Below, in pieces: positions 42,921 to 52,510 of a stretch of 64,000 nucleotides of DNA. Made by a program: the position numbers and the translations under genes. Below the pieces are notes generated by a model. That model made no database searches. It saw nothing but the letters and a program-made list of their open reading frames with translations, and was not told where the DNA came from. The DNA is from Brienomyrus brachyistius (taxonomy: Eukaryota; Chordata; Actinopteri; Osteoglossiformes; Mormyridae). The first letter of the stretch is position 1; every line of letters begins with the position of its first letter. The stretch spans positions 1,364,001-1,428,000 of the forward strand of contig NC_064548.1 in assembly GCF_023856365.1 (NCBI RefSeq), written 5' to 3'.

Positions 42921-43213
42921 TGTCATGCCCTGCTCGTCGGCTCCTCCTGTGTGCCACGCCCCCTGCCTACCCACGTGTGTTTCCCGGATTGTACCCAGCT
43001 GTGTCTGATTATTTTCAATCAGTCCTGTGTATTTCAGTCCGTGTCTTACCCGAGTCCTTGGTCCGTCATTGATGTTGTCAATGTCGGTTTCCCGTCCTGC
43101 TCCGGTTTCCCCAAATAAAACCCCGTTTTCCCCGTATCCCGCTTGCCTGCCTGCTCCTTCCGCACGATCGCCGCTCTGCTCGCGATCGCTGCCGACTCTC
43201 CCGTGACAGGGGG

Positions 43214-43954
43214 AGAGAGGGCATCCCTGCCTGGTGCCCCTCTTGAGACAGAAACTGAAGGATGTTTGGTCATTTGTCCTGATACATGCTGTTGGAGATC
43301 TATATAATATTTTTGACCAGTTTATGAAAGAGTTTCCAAAACCAAATTTGTGTAAAGCTGCAAATGGGGGCAGGATGTGGCTCTGTGGGCTAAGCCTGTG
43401 TGCCTGTAATCAGAAGGTCACAGGTTCAAAGCCAGTCTCACCCTGCAGGTCCTTGAGTAAGGCCCTTAACCCCCAGCTTCCTAATCAATAAAGTATCAAT
43501 TATTATTAAATAAAAAGTTCCAGTTAACTCCATCAAAAGCTTTTTCTGCATCTAGAGACAATATTGTAATTTGAAGGTTTTTGTTGCATAAATAGTTAAT
43601 CAGATTAAGTAATCTACGTGTATTTGTTGATGAGTGCCTCCCTTTTATGAAACCAGTTTGGTCAGGAAGAATTATGAGAGGAGTTAACTTCTCTATTCTT
43701 TTTGCGAGAGCTTTGCAGATTATCTTAAGGTCAACGTTAATAAGGAATATTGGACGATAGCTGGTAGGCAATGTAGGGTCTTTGCCTGGTTTTAGTAAGA
43801 GACTAATGTTGGCAGAATTCATATTTGGTGGTAGCCTACCATTTTCCTTGGTTTCCTGCAACATTCCGTAGAATGTTGGTGCCAGAATTGTACAGAATTC
43901 TTTACAGAATTTTGCTGGAAATCCATCTGGACCTGGAAACTTTTTATTGGGCAT
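43214..43954 (-). pseudogene. L1-type RT, N-terminal half, split by a SINE
   Basis: 43954-43512 holds FPGPDGFPAKFCKEF, SANISLLLKPGKDPTLPTSY, DQTGFIKGRHSSTNT and LDAEKAFDGVNWNFLF. After the SINE, 43361-43214 continues KFGFGNSFINW and RGTRQGCPLSP up to element E. The SINE entered between the codons for LF and AALHKFG. Confidence 0.85.
43366..43507 (+). repeat. tRNA-derived SINE in the L1 RT
   Basis: 142 bp: GGGGGCAGGATGTGGCTCTG, A-box-like TGGCTCTGTGGGCTAAG, B-box GGTTCAAAGCC at 43423, then CCTTGAGTAAGGCCCTTAAC and a TATTATT tail. Flanked by AAAT (43362-43365, 43508-43511). A longer relative lies at 62684. Confidence 0.85.
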
Positions 43955-43959
43955 TCAGG

Positions 43960-45111
43960 GCTTCCTGGAGTTCACCTGGTGTCAGTGGAGAATCCAGTGC
44001 CATCGCTTGATTGTCTGATAATTTCGGAAGGGTTATATTATCAAGAAACTGATCGATTTCGTCTTTAGTCTTTAGATGGGTTTATCTGTGGTGAATGTAA
44101 TTATTTGTAAAAGTCCCTGAAAGTGTTGTTTATTCTGTCAGGGTCATATACTGTATCCTCAATTAAGTCTTTAACAGCACGTATAGTTGTTTTTTCCTTA
44201 TTTATTTTTAACTGATTAGCTAAAAATTGACCTGATTTGTTACTATGTTCATAATTTTGCCAGCCAAGTCTTTGTGCTAAATTTTTTTAGTAATAATTTC
44301 ATTTAAATCTAGTTTTGCTTTACGTATTTTGTTCAGTACCTATGTACTGTATGTAGGCTTCTAAGGATTTGATGGTTTCTTCTAATTCCTGAATACACTT
44401 GTTTTCTCTTTTCTTTTTATATGATGAGAATGAGATAATTTTACCTGTCATCACAGCTTTGCCTGCTTCCCAGAGAACAGATGCTGATGTTCCAGGCAGG
44501 TCATTATAGTCTAAATATAAAGCCCTTCTTTTTTGAAATAGTTAATAAAATCTCCATCTTTAAGGAATGCTGTATTAAATCTCCAGTTTCTACTTGGTGG
44601 AATGGCCAAGTTATTAGGGTTAAAGATACAGGAGCATGATTGCTGACAGATATAGGGTGTATCTCTGTGTCTGAAATGTCACTCAGCAGTGAGCTACTGA
44701 CTAGGAAATAATCCAGACGAGAGTTAGAGTGATGGACATGTGAGAAGAAAGTATATTACCTACGGGTGGGGTGAAGAGAATGCCATGCATCCCAAAGTCC
44801 ATAGTCGCTCATGTACTGTTTAACTATATTTGTGGATTCCCAGTTGCGCTGAGCAGCTGTACTGAGCCTGTCCATTTCTTTATTTAGTCCAAAGTTGATG
44901 TCGCCCCCCATAACAAGTGCGCAATCTAGGTGTTCAGAGAGTGCGGTAAAGAAAACGGGGAAGAATGAGGGGTTATCAACATTTGGACCATATATACTAA
45001 CAATACATAACTTTTTGTTAAGTATGGATAATTTAATAATTATAAATCTACCCTCTGGATCTATAATTGTGTTGAGTACTGTAAAATTGACATTTTTATG
45101 TATTAAAATTG
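43960..45111 (-). other. Eroded L1 endonuclease and linker
   Basis: Lies between the endonuclease start and the RT. No long frame, but position and continuity of the LINE imply it is decayed ORF2 sequence. Confidence 0.5.
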
Positions 45112-45327
45112 CTATCCTCCTTTGCCTAGAGTTATAGCAGACTGAGAACCTACGGAATTAGAAAACTCAGGTGTTTTAAGTTTCTCTGTAGCTGTGGCAG
45201 ATCTATGAGTCTCTTGTAATAAAACAACGTCTGCCTGTAGTTTTTTAAGCTGGCCAAAAATCTTTAACCTCCTTTCTCTGGAGCCAGCACCATGCACATT
45301 CCATGAGACAAACCTTAGTGTGCCCAT
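45112..45327 (-). pseudogene. L1-type endonuclease, N-terminal fragment
   Basis: Begins MGTLRFVSWNVHGAGSRERR, then FGQLKKLQADVVLLQETHRS, the first two motifs of APE-like LINE endonucleases. The frame is lost after about 70 residues. It probably marks the original ORF2 start; upstream sequence belongs to a Penelope-like element in the opposite orientation. Confidence 0.8.
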
Positions 45328-45367
45328 GGACGTGTGTGTGTGTAGCTAATGTTGCACATGCAAATGA

Positions 45368-46012
45368 ATGAGCATGCAGTCCCCAGTGACCACACTGCTG
45401 TCCCTCTCTAAGGAGGACCAGCAGAATAGCCCTCTACCCTCTCCCCAGCTCAGCCCAATACCTGACCCCAATGGCCAAATTAAAAAGTTCAGACCCACTA
45501 AACACATTTCCACCAACAGAAAGATGTTGGAGTGGGGCCTTAACGTGAGGAAGAAGTGGTGTCTCCTGGGGGATTCCAATCTGGGGAGAATACCAGAATT
45601 TGATCTGGAACTCCTGCAGATTGATAGTTACCCAGGAGCCACATTCAGGCACGAGGAGGCCTTCATATCCAAGGCCAGTGTACAAACTGTGGTGGAGGGT
45701 GTCATCTTGTCATTTGGCATTAATCACAGGACCCAAAAACATAAAGAGACTGCGGTCAAGCAGCTTCAGAGGGCAGTGAGGGCAACCAGGGAAAGGTTTC
45801 TGGGGGCAGCCATTTACATTCCCCTGATAAACTTTTCCAAGTCCCTGAAGAAGTCCAATCTGTCTGACCTGAATGCCCATATTTGGAAAAACTGTCAGCA
45901 CTTACGTCTGCTACCGGAGGCACAGTTCCAGGTGATAAAGGAACTAATCCACTGGAGCCCCACATGCGCCAGGGCGATCCTTCAGCACTGGTGGACTCAC
46001 TTAAACTTTTAA
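45368..46012 (+). CDS. SGNH/GDSL-hydrolase-like ORF of the Penelope-like element
   Basis: A 214-codon frame. After a Pro/Ser-rich N-terminus (to about residue 55) comes RKKWCLLGDSNLGRIPEF (GDSN at 68-71, the block with the nucleophilic Ser), VVEGVILSFGINHR (about 108-121, corresponding to the central Asn block), GAAIYIPLINFSKSL, and ELIHWSPTCARAILQHWW (about 192-209, the block with the catalytic His). The Asp expected before the final His is not evident, so activity is doubtful. Fold assignment is by motif order only. CR1-type LINEs carry esterase-like ORF1 proteins, but I do not recall this as a standard part of Penelope-like elements. Confidence 0.6.
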   Translation: MSMQSPVTTLLSLSKEDQQNSPLPSPQLSPIPDPNGQIKKFRPTKHISTNRKMLEWGLNVRKKWCLLGDSNLGRIPEFDLELLQIDSYPGATFRHEEAFISKASVQTVVEGVILSFGINHRTQKHKETAVKQLQRAVRATRERFLGAAIYIPLINFSKSLKKSNLSDLNAHIWKNCQHLRLLPEAQFQVIKELIHWSPTCARAILQHWWTHLNF

Positions 46013-47558
46013 GCCCTTCAAACCCGAACCTGGAATTGCACAGGGGGACTGGAGTGGTTAATTTAGCAAAACATTTCACCCCCACAGAGGATCATTTACG
46101 ATTATTAAATAAGGGCTTATCATTCATACCTAGCCCAAAAATCAATAATAACACAAAAAAACAACTTTCCTTGGATCTCCAACAGTTCCACAGGAGGCTA
46201 TTGCTGATGGCCTACTTTGAACGCATGAGGCAGCGGGAGCCTCTTCCGTTTGTCCTTAAATCCACTTGGACCCCAAGCTTATCCCAGGTACCTGAAACGG
46301 TCAGAAAAATGATCAGGGCTGATAATTATGCAGTCCGTCACTAACCTTGGGATGACATGCATCCATCCAATTTGAACCCCAGGGAAAGGAAGGCTTTGAC
46401 CCAAGTTTGGCGCAGTAGGAATATAATTATCAAACCTGCAGATAAGGGAGGGGTGGTGGTTATAATGGATAGGACAACATATGTGAATGAGGCATACCGC
46501 CAGTTAAATCAACCACAATATTATCAGAGACTGGAGGAACTTCTTGGGCAGAACGCTATTCTAGAGGTTAAAAGAATTCTCCAGAAATTAAAAGATTAGG
46601 GTTTTCTGGATAGGAATCAAATTACTTACCTGTCACCACCCGACGAGCCACGGTCCCAGTTTTTTTTACCTCCTACCAAAGATCCATAAAGAGCCAAAAT
46701 CATGGAGTATCCCTTTTGTAATGCCTCCAGGTCGCCCTATTGTATCTGACTGTGGCAGCGATACCTATGCCACAGCAGGATTCATAGAACACCTTTTGAA
46801 CCCGATCATCACCAAACAACCCAGCTACATTAAGGACACATATGATTTCCTCGAGAAAATCAGGAACCTCCTACTACCTACCAACTGCCTGTTATTCACT
46901 ATTGATATAGATAGCTTGTATATGAATATTGACACGCCAGCAGGACTAGCAGCGGTTAAGGAATGGTTTGCTAAACACCAAGTCCCAAAGAGGCCGGATA
47001 AACACCAAACAGACTTATTGGAAATTAATCTCACCAAAAATTTAATTTGATTCTCAATACTTTTTGCAGGTTAAGGGAACTGCGATGGGGAAGAGGTTTG
47101 CCCCATCCTATGCAAACATCTTTATAGCCAAATGGGAGGAGGGGACCCTAGCGTCCTGGCCTATCCAACCACTCCACTATTACAGGTTTTTAGATGACAT
47201 CTGGGGTGTCTGGTCGGGTACAGAAATGGAGTTCAAAGAATTTGCTGGTCATCTTAATCAGTTTGACAAATCCATTCACACCCTACACAATTCTGGGGTG
47301 AACTTCCTAGATATGGTCACTTATAAGGGGAGTGACTTCACCAACACTCAGAAACTGCAAACCCGGGTGTACTTTAAGGATACAGATATGCATGCTCTTC
47401 TACATAAGTCCAGCTATCTCCCAAGGCACACCTTCAGGGGGATCTTGAAATCACAGCTCCTCAGGTTCTGTTGGATCTGCTCCCAGCCGGGGGACTTCTG
47501 GAAGGCAACCAAAACCCTGTTTGGGGCACTCAGGAAACTTTTGCTCGGGGTTGTCTGA
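46006..47558 (+). pseudogene. Penelope-like reverse transcriptase, broken
   Basis: Pieces in order: TGVVNLAKHFTPTEDHLRLL and LSFIPSPKINNN (N-terminal region), SRNIIIKPADKGGVVVIMDR, GRPIVSDCGSDTYATAGFIE, LLFTIDIDSLYMNID, KGTAMGKRFAPSYANIFIAK and YYRFLDDIWGVWSG with the catalytic DD. These are the diagnostic Penelope RT motifs. In-frame stops at about 46344, 46599, 47050 and 47558 inactivate it. Confidence 0.9.
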
Positions 47559-47819
47559 AGGGGTTCCTCGTGGGGCGAGAGGGATCCAAGCGGACCGCTG
47601 CAGGGGACAGTGAGGTCATCCCCCTGGTATCTGCCCCTCCGCCCCGCACCTTTTCCGGTGTCAGTGTTACCCTAAACAGGAGGGCAAAGGACAATTTCAA
47701 TAAATTCATCTTACAAGGCCCAGAGCTGAACACATGCAGAGTGATCTTGGCTGATAGGCGAAATAAAAATTTAAAGGACCTTTTGGTCCGAAGTAAATTG
47801 CCTGCCCCCCCCCCCCCCC

Positions 47820-48160
47820 CCCGGTGAATGGGAAGGCAAAATCCACACCATTGCTGGAATTTCTCCCCAAGCAATACATTAGTAACCTCAAGTCCAGGGC
47901 AGTTTTCACAATCTGGCCACCCTTTCCCCAGGACGCTGCTAATTATGTATATTTAATTTACTGCAGAAAGTGCAATATGCAATATGTTGGGGAGACAAAA
48001 AGTACCTTGAGGCTCAGAATAACCCAACACAGGTATAACATAAAAAATTAAAAAGAGACTCACACTCTGGTCGTTCAGCACTTTATGAAGCATGGTATGG
48101 AGGCACTAAGGGTTATGGCACTTCAGCATAATGGGACCTGGACTGATAAGGGACTGGATC
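47820..48160 (+). pseudogene. Penelope-like GIY-YIG endonuclease
   Basis: Reads ANYVYLIYCRKCNMQYVGET with CxxC spacing, then STLRLRITQHRYNIKN, a stop at about 48051, and VQHFMKHGMEALRVMALQHN. This is the GIY-YIG nuclease found C-terminal to RT in canonical Penelope elements. It is separated from the RT by the poly-C tract and a frame change. Confidence 0.85.
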
Positions 48161-48288
48161 CTTAAATTGGATTCCAGACAGCCATGGGGCCTCAATGAGA
48201 AGTAGGACAGGGAGGGTGTCTTTTGGGTGACCCAAGGTAGGCCCGTGCCAAACGTTGGCCACAGGCATGCCTGTGACCATGGCTCCTC

Positions 48289-48461
48289 TGATATATTTAC
48301 CATTTGAGTTTTGTTATTGGAACCTTGGTCTTTCTGTAGTTATGGAGCTTGAGTAGGGAATGCTGGGATTTTGTAGGCTGCCTTGTTTTTGCAGAGTTAA
48401 TAAAAGAGCAGCGTGCGACAGAGGTGGCTGTCTTGTGCGTGTCCTTGTGAAATACACCACA
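48289..48461 (+). repeat. 5' LTR of the Gypsy element
   Basis: 173 bp with AGTTAATAAAAGAGCAGCGT as the polyadenylation region. Roughly 94% like the 3' LTR by eye, so older than elements B and E. Confidence 0.85.
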
Positions 48462-48509
48462 GAAAATTGGCGACGAGGATAAAAACGTCACTGTGCAGCA
48501 GAACAGAAT

Positions 48510-49482
48510 TCGTTCCAAAGACAGTCGTGGTCGGCGTATGTGGAGCGTTTAGAGCAGTTTGTCGTGGCCAATGACATCGATGAAAATAAGCAAGTAGCTA
48601 CTTTGCTAAGCGTCATGGGAGCGGCCGCTTATGGCTTATTAAGGAATTTAGTGCAGTCGGCTAAGCCGAAGGATAAATCTTACAGAGATATTGTGGACAT
48701 CCTGATGAATCATTTTGAGCCCAAGCCCCTGCTAATTGCTGAACGTTTCTGTTTCAACCACTGCAGCCAAAAGGTTGATGAGTCTGTAATAAGCTACGCA
48801 GCTGAGCTAAAGCAATGTGTTATGTATGAACCTGAATATATGTTCTAAAGGTTTCTACCAGTAGATGGCGCCAAGTAAGTATGCGTGTGTAAGTTGTAGC
48901 ATTCTATTATTCAATAAAGAAGCGCACGAATGAAGCGCGTAAAGAGTTGGCTCCAACCTTTGTCTGTGTAGCTCTGTGTGTAATGCAAGTGTGCATATTG
49001 ACACCAAAAAGGGAGCAATATAACACAATGTGCAGTGATCTGTCAATTCGGAGCGACGTTGGACGAGGCGCTGCGGGATCGGTTTGTGAGTGGGATCCAT
49101 GACGTAGCGTGCCAGGGAAGATTGCTTTCTGAGTCGAGTCTGACTTTTGCTCGTGCATTCGAGATAGCGCTGAACATGGAGACTGCAGAGAGGGATGCTC
49201 AGCAGCTTCGGGGGCAAGCTACGCGTGCGGAGCCAGTGCATAAGGTTGAAGCCCGGTTTTCCAACTGTTTCCAAGTGTTACAGATGTCATGGTAAAAACC
49301 ACGGCCCAGAGACATGTCACTTTAAAGATTGGAAATGTCACAGTTGTGAAAAAATGGGACACATTAAAAGAGCTTGTAGAGGGAAAGTGACGGCTGCAAA
49401 AATAGGTAAAAAATGCCAGATACGCTATGAAAAGAGCACAAAATATATGGAAGCAGAGGATACAGATTTGCCAATTTGCTAA
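48510..49482 (+). pseudogene. gag: Gypsy gag, split by a solo LTR
   Basis: 48510-48817 encodes the capsid-like start (VERLEQFVVANDIDENKQVA, LLRNLVQSAKPKDKSYRDI). A 208-bp solo LTR follows, then 49031-49270 continues with DRFVSGIHDVACQGRLLSES. Two zinc knuckles occur near 49276-49380: CYRCHGKNHGPETC and CHSCEKMGHIKRAC. A frame change near 49250 precedes the knuckles. Nucleic-acid-binding nucleocapsid function is clear from the knuckles; the gene is not expressible as it stands. Confidence 0.85.
48818..49025 (+). mobile_element. Solo LTR nested in Gypsy gag
   Basis: 208 bp, TGTTATGTATGAACC...GCAATATAACA, with exact target duplication CAATG (48813-48817, 49026-49030). AATAAAG at 48913 is a polyadenylation signal. 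Removing it leaves the host gag in frame across the junction. Confidence 0.92.
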
Positions 49483-49548
49483 CAAACAACCGAAATGGCA
49501 AGCAAGCATTCAAAGCGAATTTTAGCGTGAAATTGAAATGAAATTGAA

Positions 49549-49845
49549 ATGGAAATTGACACTGGATTGTTCCCTGAGCAACCACTGGATGTCGCTAATG
49601 TCAAGTTAAAAACTTACACAGGGGAAGTAATGCCTGTGTTAGGGCAATTTGAAGCTACTGTTAGCTATAAAACGCAAAAAGAACAGCTACCCGTGATAGT
49701 AGTAAAATGTGCTGGGCCAGCATTGTGTGGCAGGAACTGGTTGCAAAAGCTGACTTTGGATTGGAAAGAAATAAAAAATGTTAGGTTGATGCAGCAACCA
49801 AAATCCTTAGAGGAGGATCTAGAGTTGCACTCTGAAAGTTTTTAA
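49549..49845 (+). pseudogene. Gypsy aspartic protease, internally deleted
   Basis: Starts at MEIDTG, the protease active-site triad, but joins directly to FPEQPLDVANVKLKTYTGE, whereas the family normally has about 20 residues between. It ends GPALCGRNWLQKLTLDW. Probably inactive. Confidence 0.75.
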
Positions 49846-49861
49846 GGATGAATTTGGCACT

Positions 49862-51240
49862 CTAGGGGGGTGTCACAGCAAAAATTCTTGTAAACCCTGA
49901 CATCAATCCCAAGTTTTGCAAAAGCCGCCCACTACCATTTACTATAAAGTCAAGAGTGAATGCTGAATTAGATAGACTGGAGGCTGGCATAATCTCACCC
50001 GTTAAACACAGTGAGTGGACAGCGCCAGTGGTGCCTGTAGTAAAGAGAAACAATTCCATTCGCTTATGTGGAGATTATAAATTAACAGTAAATCAGAAAC
50101 ATGTCATTACAGAAACATACCCCGTCTCGGATTGAGGAGCTGATGGCAGAGCTGAGTGGTGGAACAGTGTTCTCAAAGATTGACCTTGCTTCGGAGTCAA
50201 AAAAGCTACTGACCATCAACACACACCGAGGTTTATTTTTGTACCATAGAATGGCTTTCGGGGTTAGTTCAGCACCCTCCATTTTTCAACGGATCATGGA
50301 GAATCTAATTAAAGATCTAGGGGTAGTAGTGTATTTAGATGGTTTTTTAATTGCAGGGAAGACTGAACAAGAGCACTTACAGCAGCTGCAGAAGGTGTTA
50401 CAGAGACTCCAAGAGAGCGGGTTGAGAGTGAAGAAATCCAAATGCGAGTTTGGAAAAAAGCAGGTTGAATATTTGGGACATCTTTTGAACAGCCAGGGAA
50501 TTCACCCATCATCTGACAAAATAAGGGCAATCAGGGAGGCACCGTTGCCTTCATGTGTGAGAGAGCTTAGGGAATTCTTTGGGCTAGTGAATTATTATGG
50601 CCGATTTATGCCGAACCAGAGCACGGTGCTATCTCCACTCTATAGGCTATTGAGAGACCAGGTAGAATGGGGGTAGAGCAAGCTGGAGCAAAGAGCTTTT
50701 GACAAGTGCAAAGAGCTGTTAACAAGTGACAAAATTCTTGTGCACTACGATTCTAATCTACCCCTCACTCTGGCTTGTGACTCGTCAGTCTATGGCATTG
50801 GAGCTGTCATTCAGCATGAAATGCCGACAGGAGAAAGTCGTCCAATTGCTTATGCATTACGGACGCTGGCCCCTGCAGAAAAAAAATACTCTCAGATTGA
50901 GAAAGAAGGACTGTCGTTGATTTTTTGGGTCAAAAAGTTCCACCAGTATTTAAGGGGAAGGAAATTCAAGCTTGTGACAGATCATCAACCTTTATTGACT
51001 CTTTTTGGAGAGCATAAAAGTTTACCCACAATGGCAGCAACTCAAATTCAAAGATGGGCAATGATTTTCTCTGCTTATGATTATACCATTGAATACTGTG
51101 CCTCAGAAAAACACTGCAATGCAGATGAACTTTTGAGAGTTCCCTTGCCTGACATGATTAATGCAGGAACCACAGCTGTATCAGAGAGCGTTCATACACT
51201 GTTAACTGAACAAAATGGACAAGTTCCTGTGAAGTCTGAA
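49862..51240 (+). pseudogene. pol: Gypsy reverse transcriptase and RNase H
   Basis: RT: VKHSEWTAPVVPVVKRNNSI, ELSGGTVFSKIDLASE, MAFGVSSAPSIFQRIMENL, VVVYLDGFLIAGK. The catalytic YLDD box is YLDG, so one metal-binding Asp is lost. Next EYLGHLLNSQGIHPSSDKI and FFGLVNYYGRFMPNQS; a stop near 50676; then RNase H with LACDSSVYGIGAVIQHEMP, SQIEKEGLSLIFWVKKFHQY and VTDHQPLLTLFGEHKS. Inactive by mutation and stops. Confidence 0.9.
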
Positions 51241-52331
51241 CAAGTTGCACGTGCTACACGCACAGATAGAGTGCTATACAAAGTTTTGAAACACGTTATG
51301 GATGGGTGGCCTGACAAAGTGGACGAAAGTCTGAAAGCCTTTCACACAAGCAGATGTGAACTGTCAGCGGAGTGTGGATGTGTCCTTTGGGGCACTAGGG
51401 TAGTGTTGCCCAAGAAATTGAGAAATTCAGTGTTAACTGAGTTACATTCCGGTCATCTGGGTGTTGTTAATAGGCTACATATAGATTTTGCCAGTCCGTT
51501 TTTAGGACATGCCTTTATAATAGTTGTGGACGCATACTCAAAGTGGCTAGAGGTATTCAGGATGCCTAACAGCACCTCCCGAGCCACCATAATAAGATTA
51601 AGGAGACTGCGACATATGGTCTTCCAGAGCATGTTGTTACAGACAATGGAATACAGTTCACCTCTGATGAATTCAAAAACTTTATGCATCAGAATGGGGT
51701 TCTTCATTCAACAAGTTCCCCGGGCCATCCCGCCACCAACAGTCTTGCTGAAAGGTATGTGCAGACATTCATGAATGGACTAAAAAAGCTTGCACGATCC
51801 ACATTGGATATAGAGGACAAGATTTCCCTGTTCCTAATGCAATACCGTTGTGCTCCAAATTGTACTACTGGCCAGTCTCTTGCGGACTTGTTTTAGACCA
51901 GACACATGCGTCCTCGCCTGGACCTGATCCATCCTGACGCACCTGCCTCTATTCGTAAGAAACAGTACATGCAAAAACTTTATCATGACCAGCGAGCGGT
52001 AGACAGGTCTTTTTCGCAGGATGACCCCGTGTATGTGCAGAATACCGGGGGGGGGGGGGGGGGGGGGGGAGAGAAATGGATTCCAGGAGTGATAGTGGAG
52101 CAGATAGGACCTGTGTCCTACAGAGTGCAAGGGACAGGCACAGACATTACATATAGGAGACATGGTGACCAGCTGAGACCTCGTGTCATAACAGAGGGAC
52201 TGAATCTGAATACCGATGGTGCAACTGCAGGCACATCAACCCAACCCAGTGAGACTGAAGACAACCTGTCAGCCAGTGTTGACACTGTGGACAGGGACAT
52301 CTCAGAGTCTGGGCCACTCAGCCAGAAATAG
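51241..52331 (+). pseudogene. Gypsy integrase and C-terminal region
   Basis: The zinc-binding HHCC domain is cut: LTELHSGHLGVVNR jumps to LHIDFASPFLGHAFIIVVDA, losing the CxxC half. The catalytic core shows the first Asp there; the second region is frameshifted (51600-51690). GHPATNSLAERYVQTFMNGL carries the catalytic Glu in another frame. The C-terminus (YMQKLYHDQRAVDRSFSQDD, PGVIVEQIGPVSYRVQGTGT) is split by the poly-G run. Confidence 0.85.
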
Positions 52332-52510
52332 GAAGCCACCTGAGCGTTATGACCATTAAAACATTCAGCTTAGTGTTTTCATTGTACAAAACTTTCAATA
52401 AGAAGGTGAAAAGCGTTCACATGATACTGTTCTTTGGTTTAAAAAAACACTTATTGGAATCTGAAGTTAGAGTAACAGAAGAGTACTTTCATTTAGAAAG
52501 AAGGGTAATG

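Larger units (their letters stand above)
41165..43072 (+). pseudogene. Pol-less element protein (element E)
   Basis: A long open frame whose true family content begins after the LTR at about 41229 with a lost ATG. It shows GRRRRVPQGTIRLGACSLS, SEDEDEEPFLYPEPEAFLPP, basic RRQRGRRRRPAIAS, then tandem PPLPAQPPSL and PLPADPAPVQ repeats, SPDRAP repeats and SVSRKGRGHRRRAGVPPAL. The N-terminal and proline-rich parts share one frame here, which supports an ancestral single ORF. The family's hydrophobic end (SVLFPVSR, stop at 42824) lies in a different frame (42546-42824), so a frameshift near 42540 affects this copy. The frame's last ~50 codons run through the 3' LTR and are not genuine. Confidence 0.6.
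40943..43208 (+). mobile_element. Pol-less LTR retroelement 'E' (sushi-like) inside the L1 RT
   Basis: 2266 bp with target duplication GGGGG (40938-40942, 43209-43213). The 5' LTR is 283 bp (40943-41225) and the 3' LTR 288 bp (42921-43208). They are almost identical over about the first 215 bp but clearly different in the last ~70 bp (U5). GGTCCGTCATT in the LTR (41082-41092) pairs with AATAACGGACC after it (41227-41237) with one mismatch. That mismatch also destroys the family start codon (ATG to ATA). Confidence 0.88.
37850..45330 (-). mobile_element. L1/Tx1-type LINE, interrupted by LTR element E and a SINE
   Basis: Minus-strand order: endonuclease start at 45.3 kb, eroded endonuclease remainder (45.1-44.0 kb), RT (43.95-40.1 kb, split by insertions), C-terminal domain (39.8-39.3 kb), and a long GC-rich 3' region to about 37.85 kb. 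The first ORF is absent. Element E (40943-43208) sits exactly between the codons of RQGCPLSP and SLFAIF; a SINE (43366-43507) splits the RT upstream. Frames are broken throughout. Confidence 0.8.
45360..48288 (+). mobile_element. Penelope-like element with upstream SGNH-like ORF
   Basis: Order: SGNH-hydrolase-like ORF, Penelope RT in several frames, GIY-YIG endonuclease. Stops and frame changes occur near 46012, 46344, 46599 and 47050, and a run of about 17 C at about 47806 sits in the linker. The 3' side is cut at 48288 by a Gypsy LTR. The 5' end lies about 40 bp from the 5' end of the opposite-strand L1. No Penelope-type LTRs were identified. Confidence 0.85.

Noticed and set aside
41348..42974. 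Long minus-strand open frames opposite element E
   Set aside because: Same reason: GC-rich minisatellite and proline-codon shadow, not shared in sequence with other copies as protein.
43378..43440. Genuine tRNA gene
   Set aside because: Boxes A and B are present but no cloverleaf with a proper acceptor stem; it is a SINE head, and it recurs at 62.7 kb.
52048..52068. Long poly-G as a regulatory G-quadruplex
   Set aside because: It interrupts Gypsy coding sequence and, like the poly-C near 47806, is more likely slippage or a sequencing/assembly feature.
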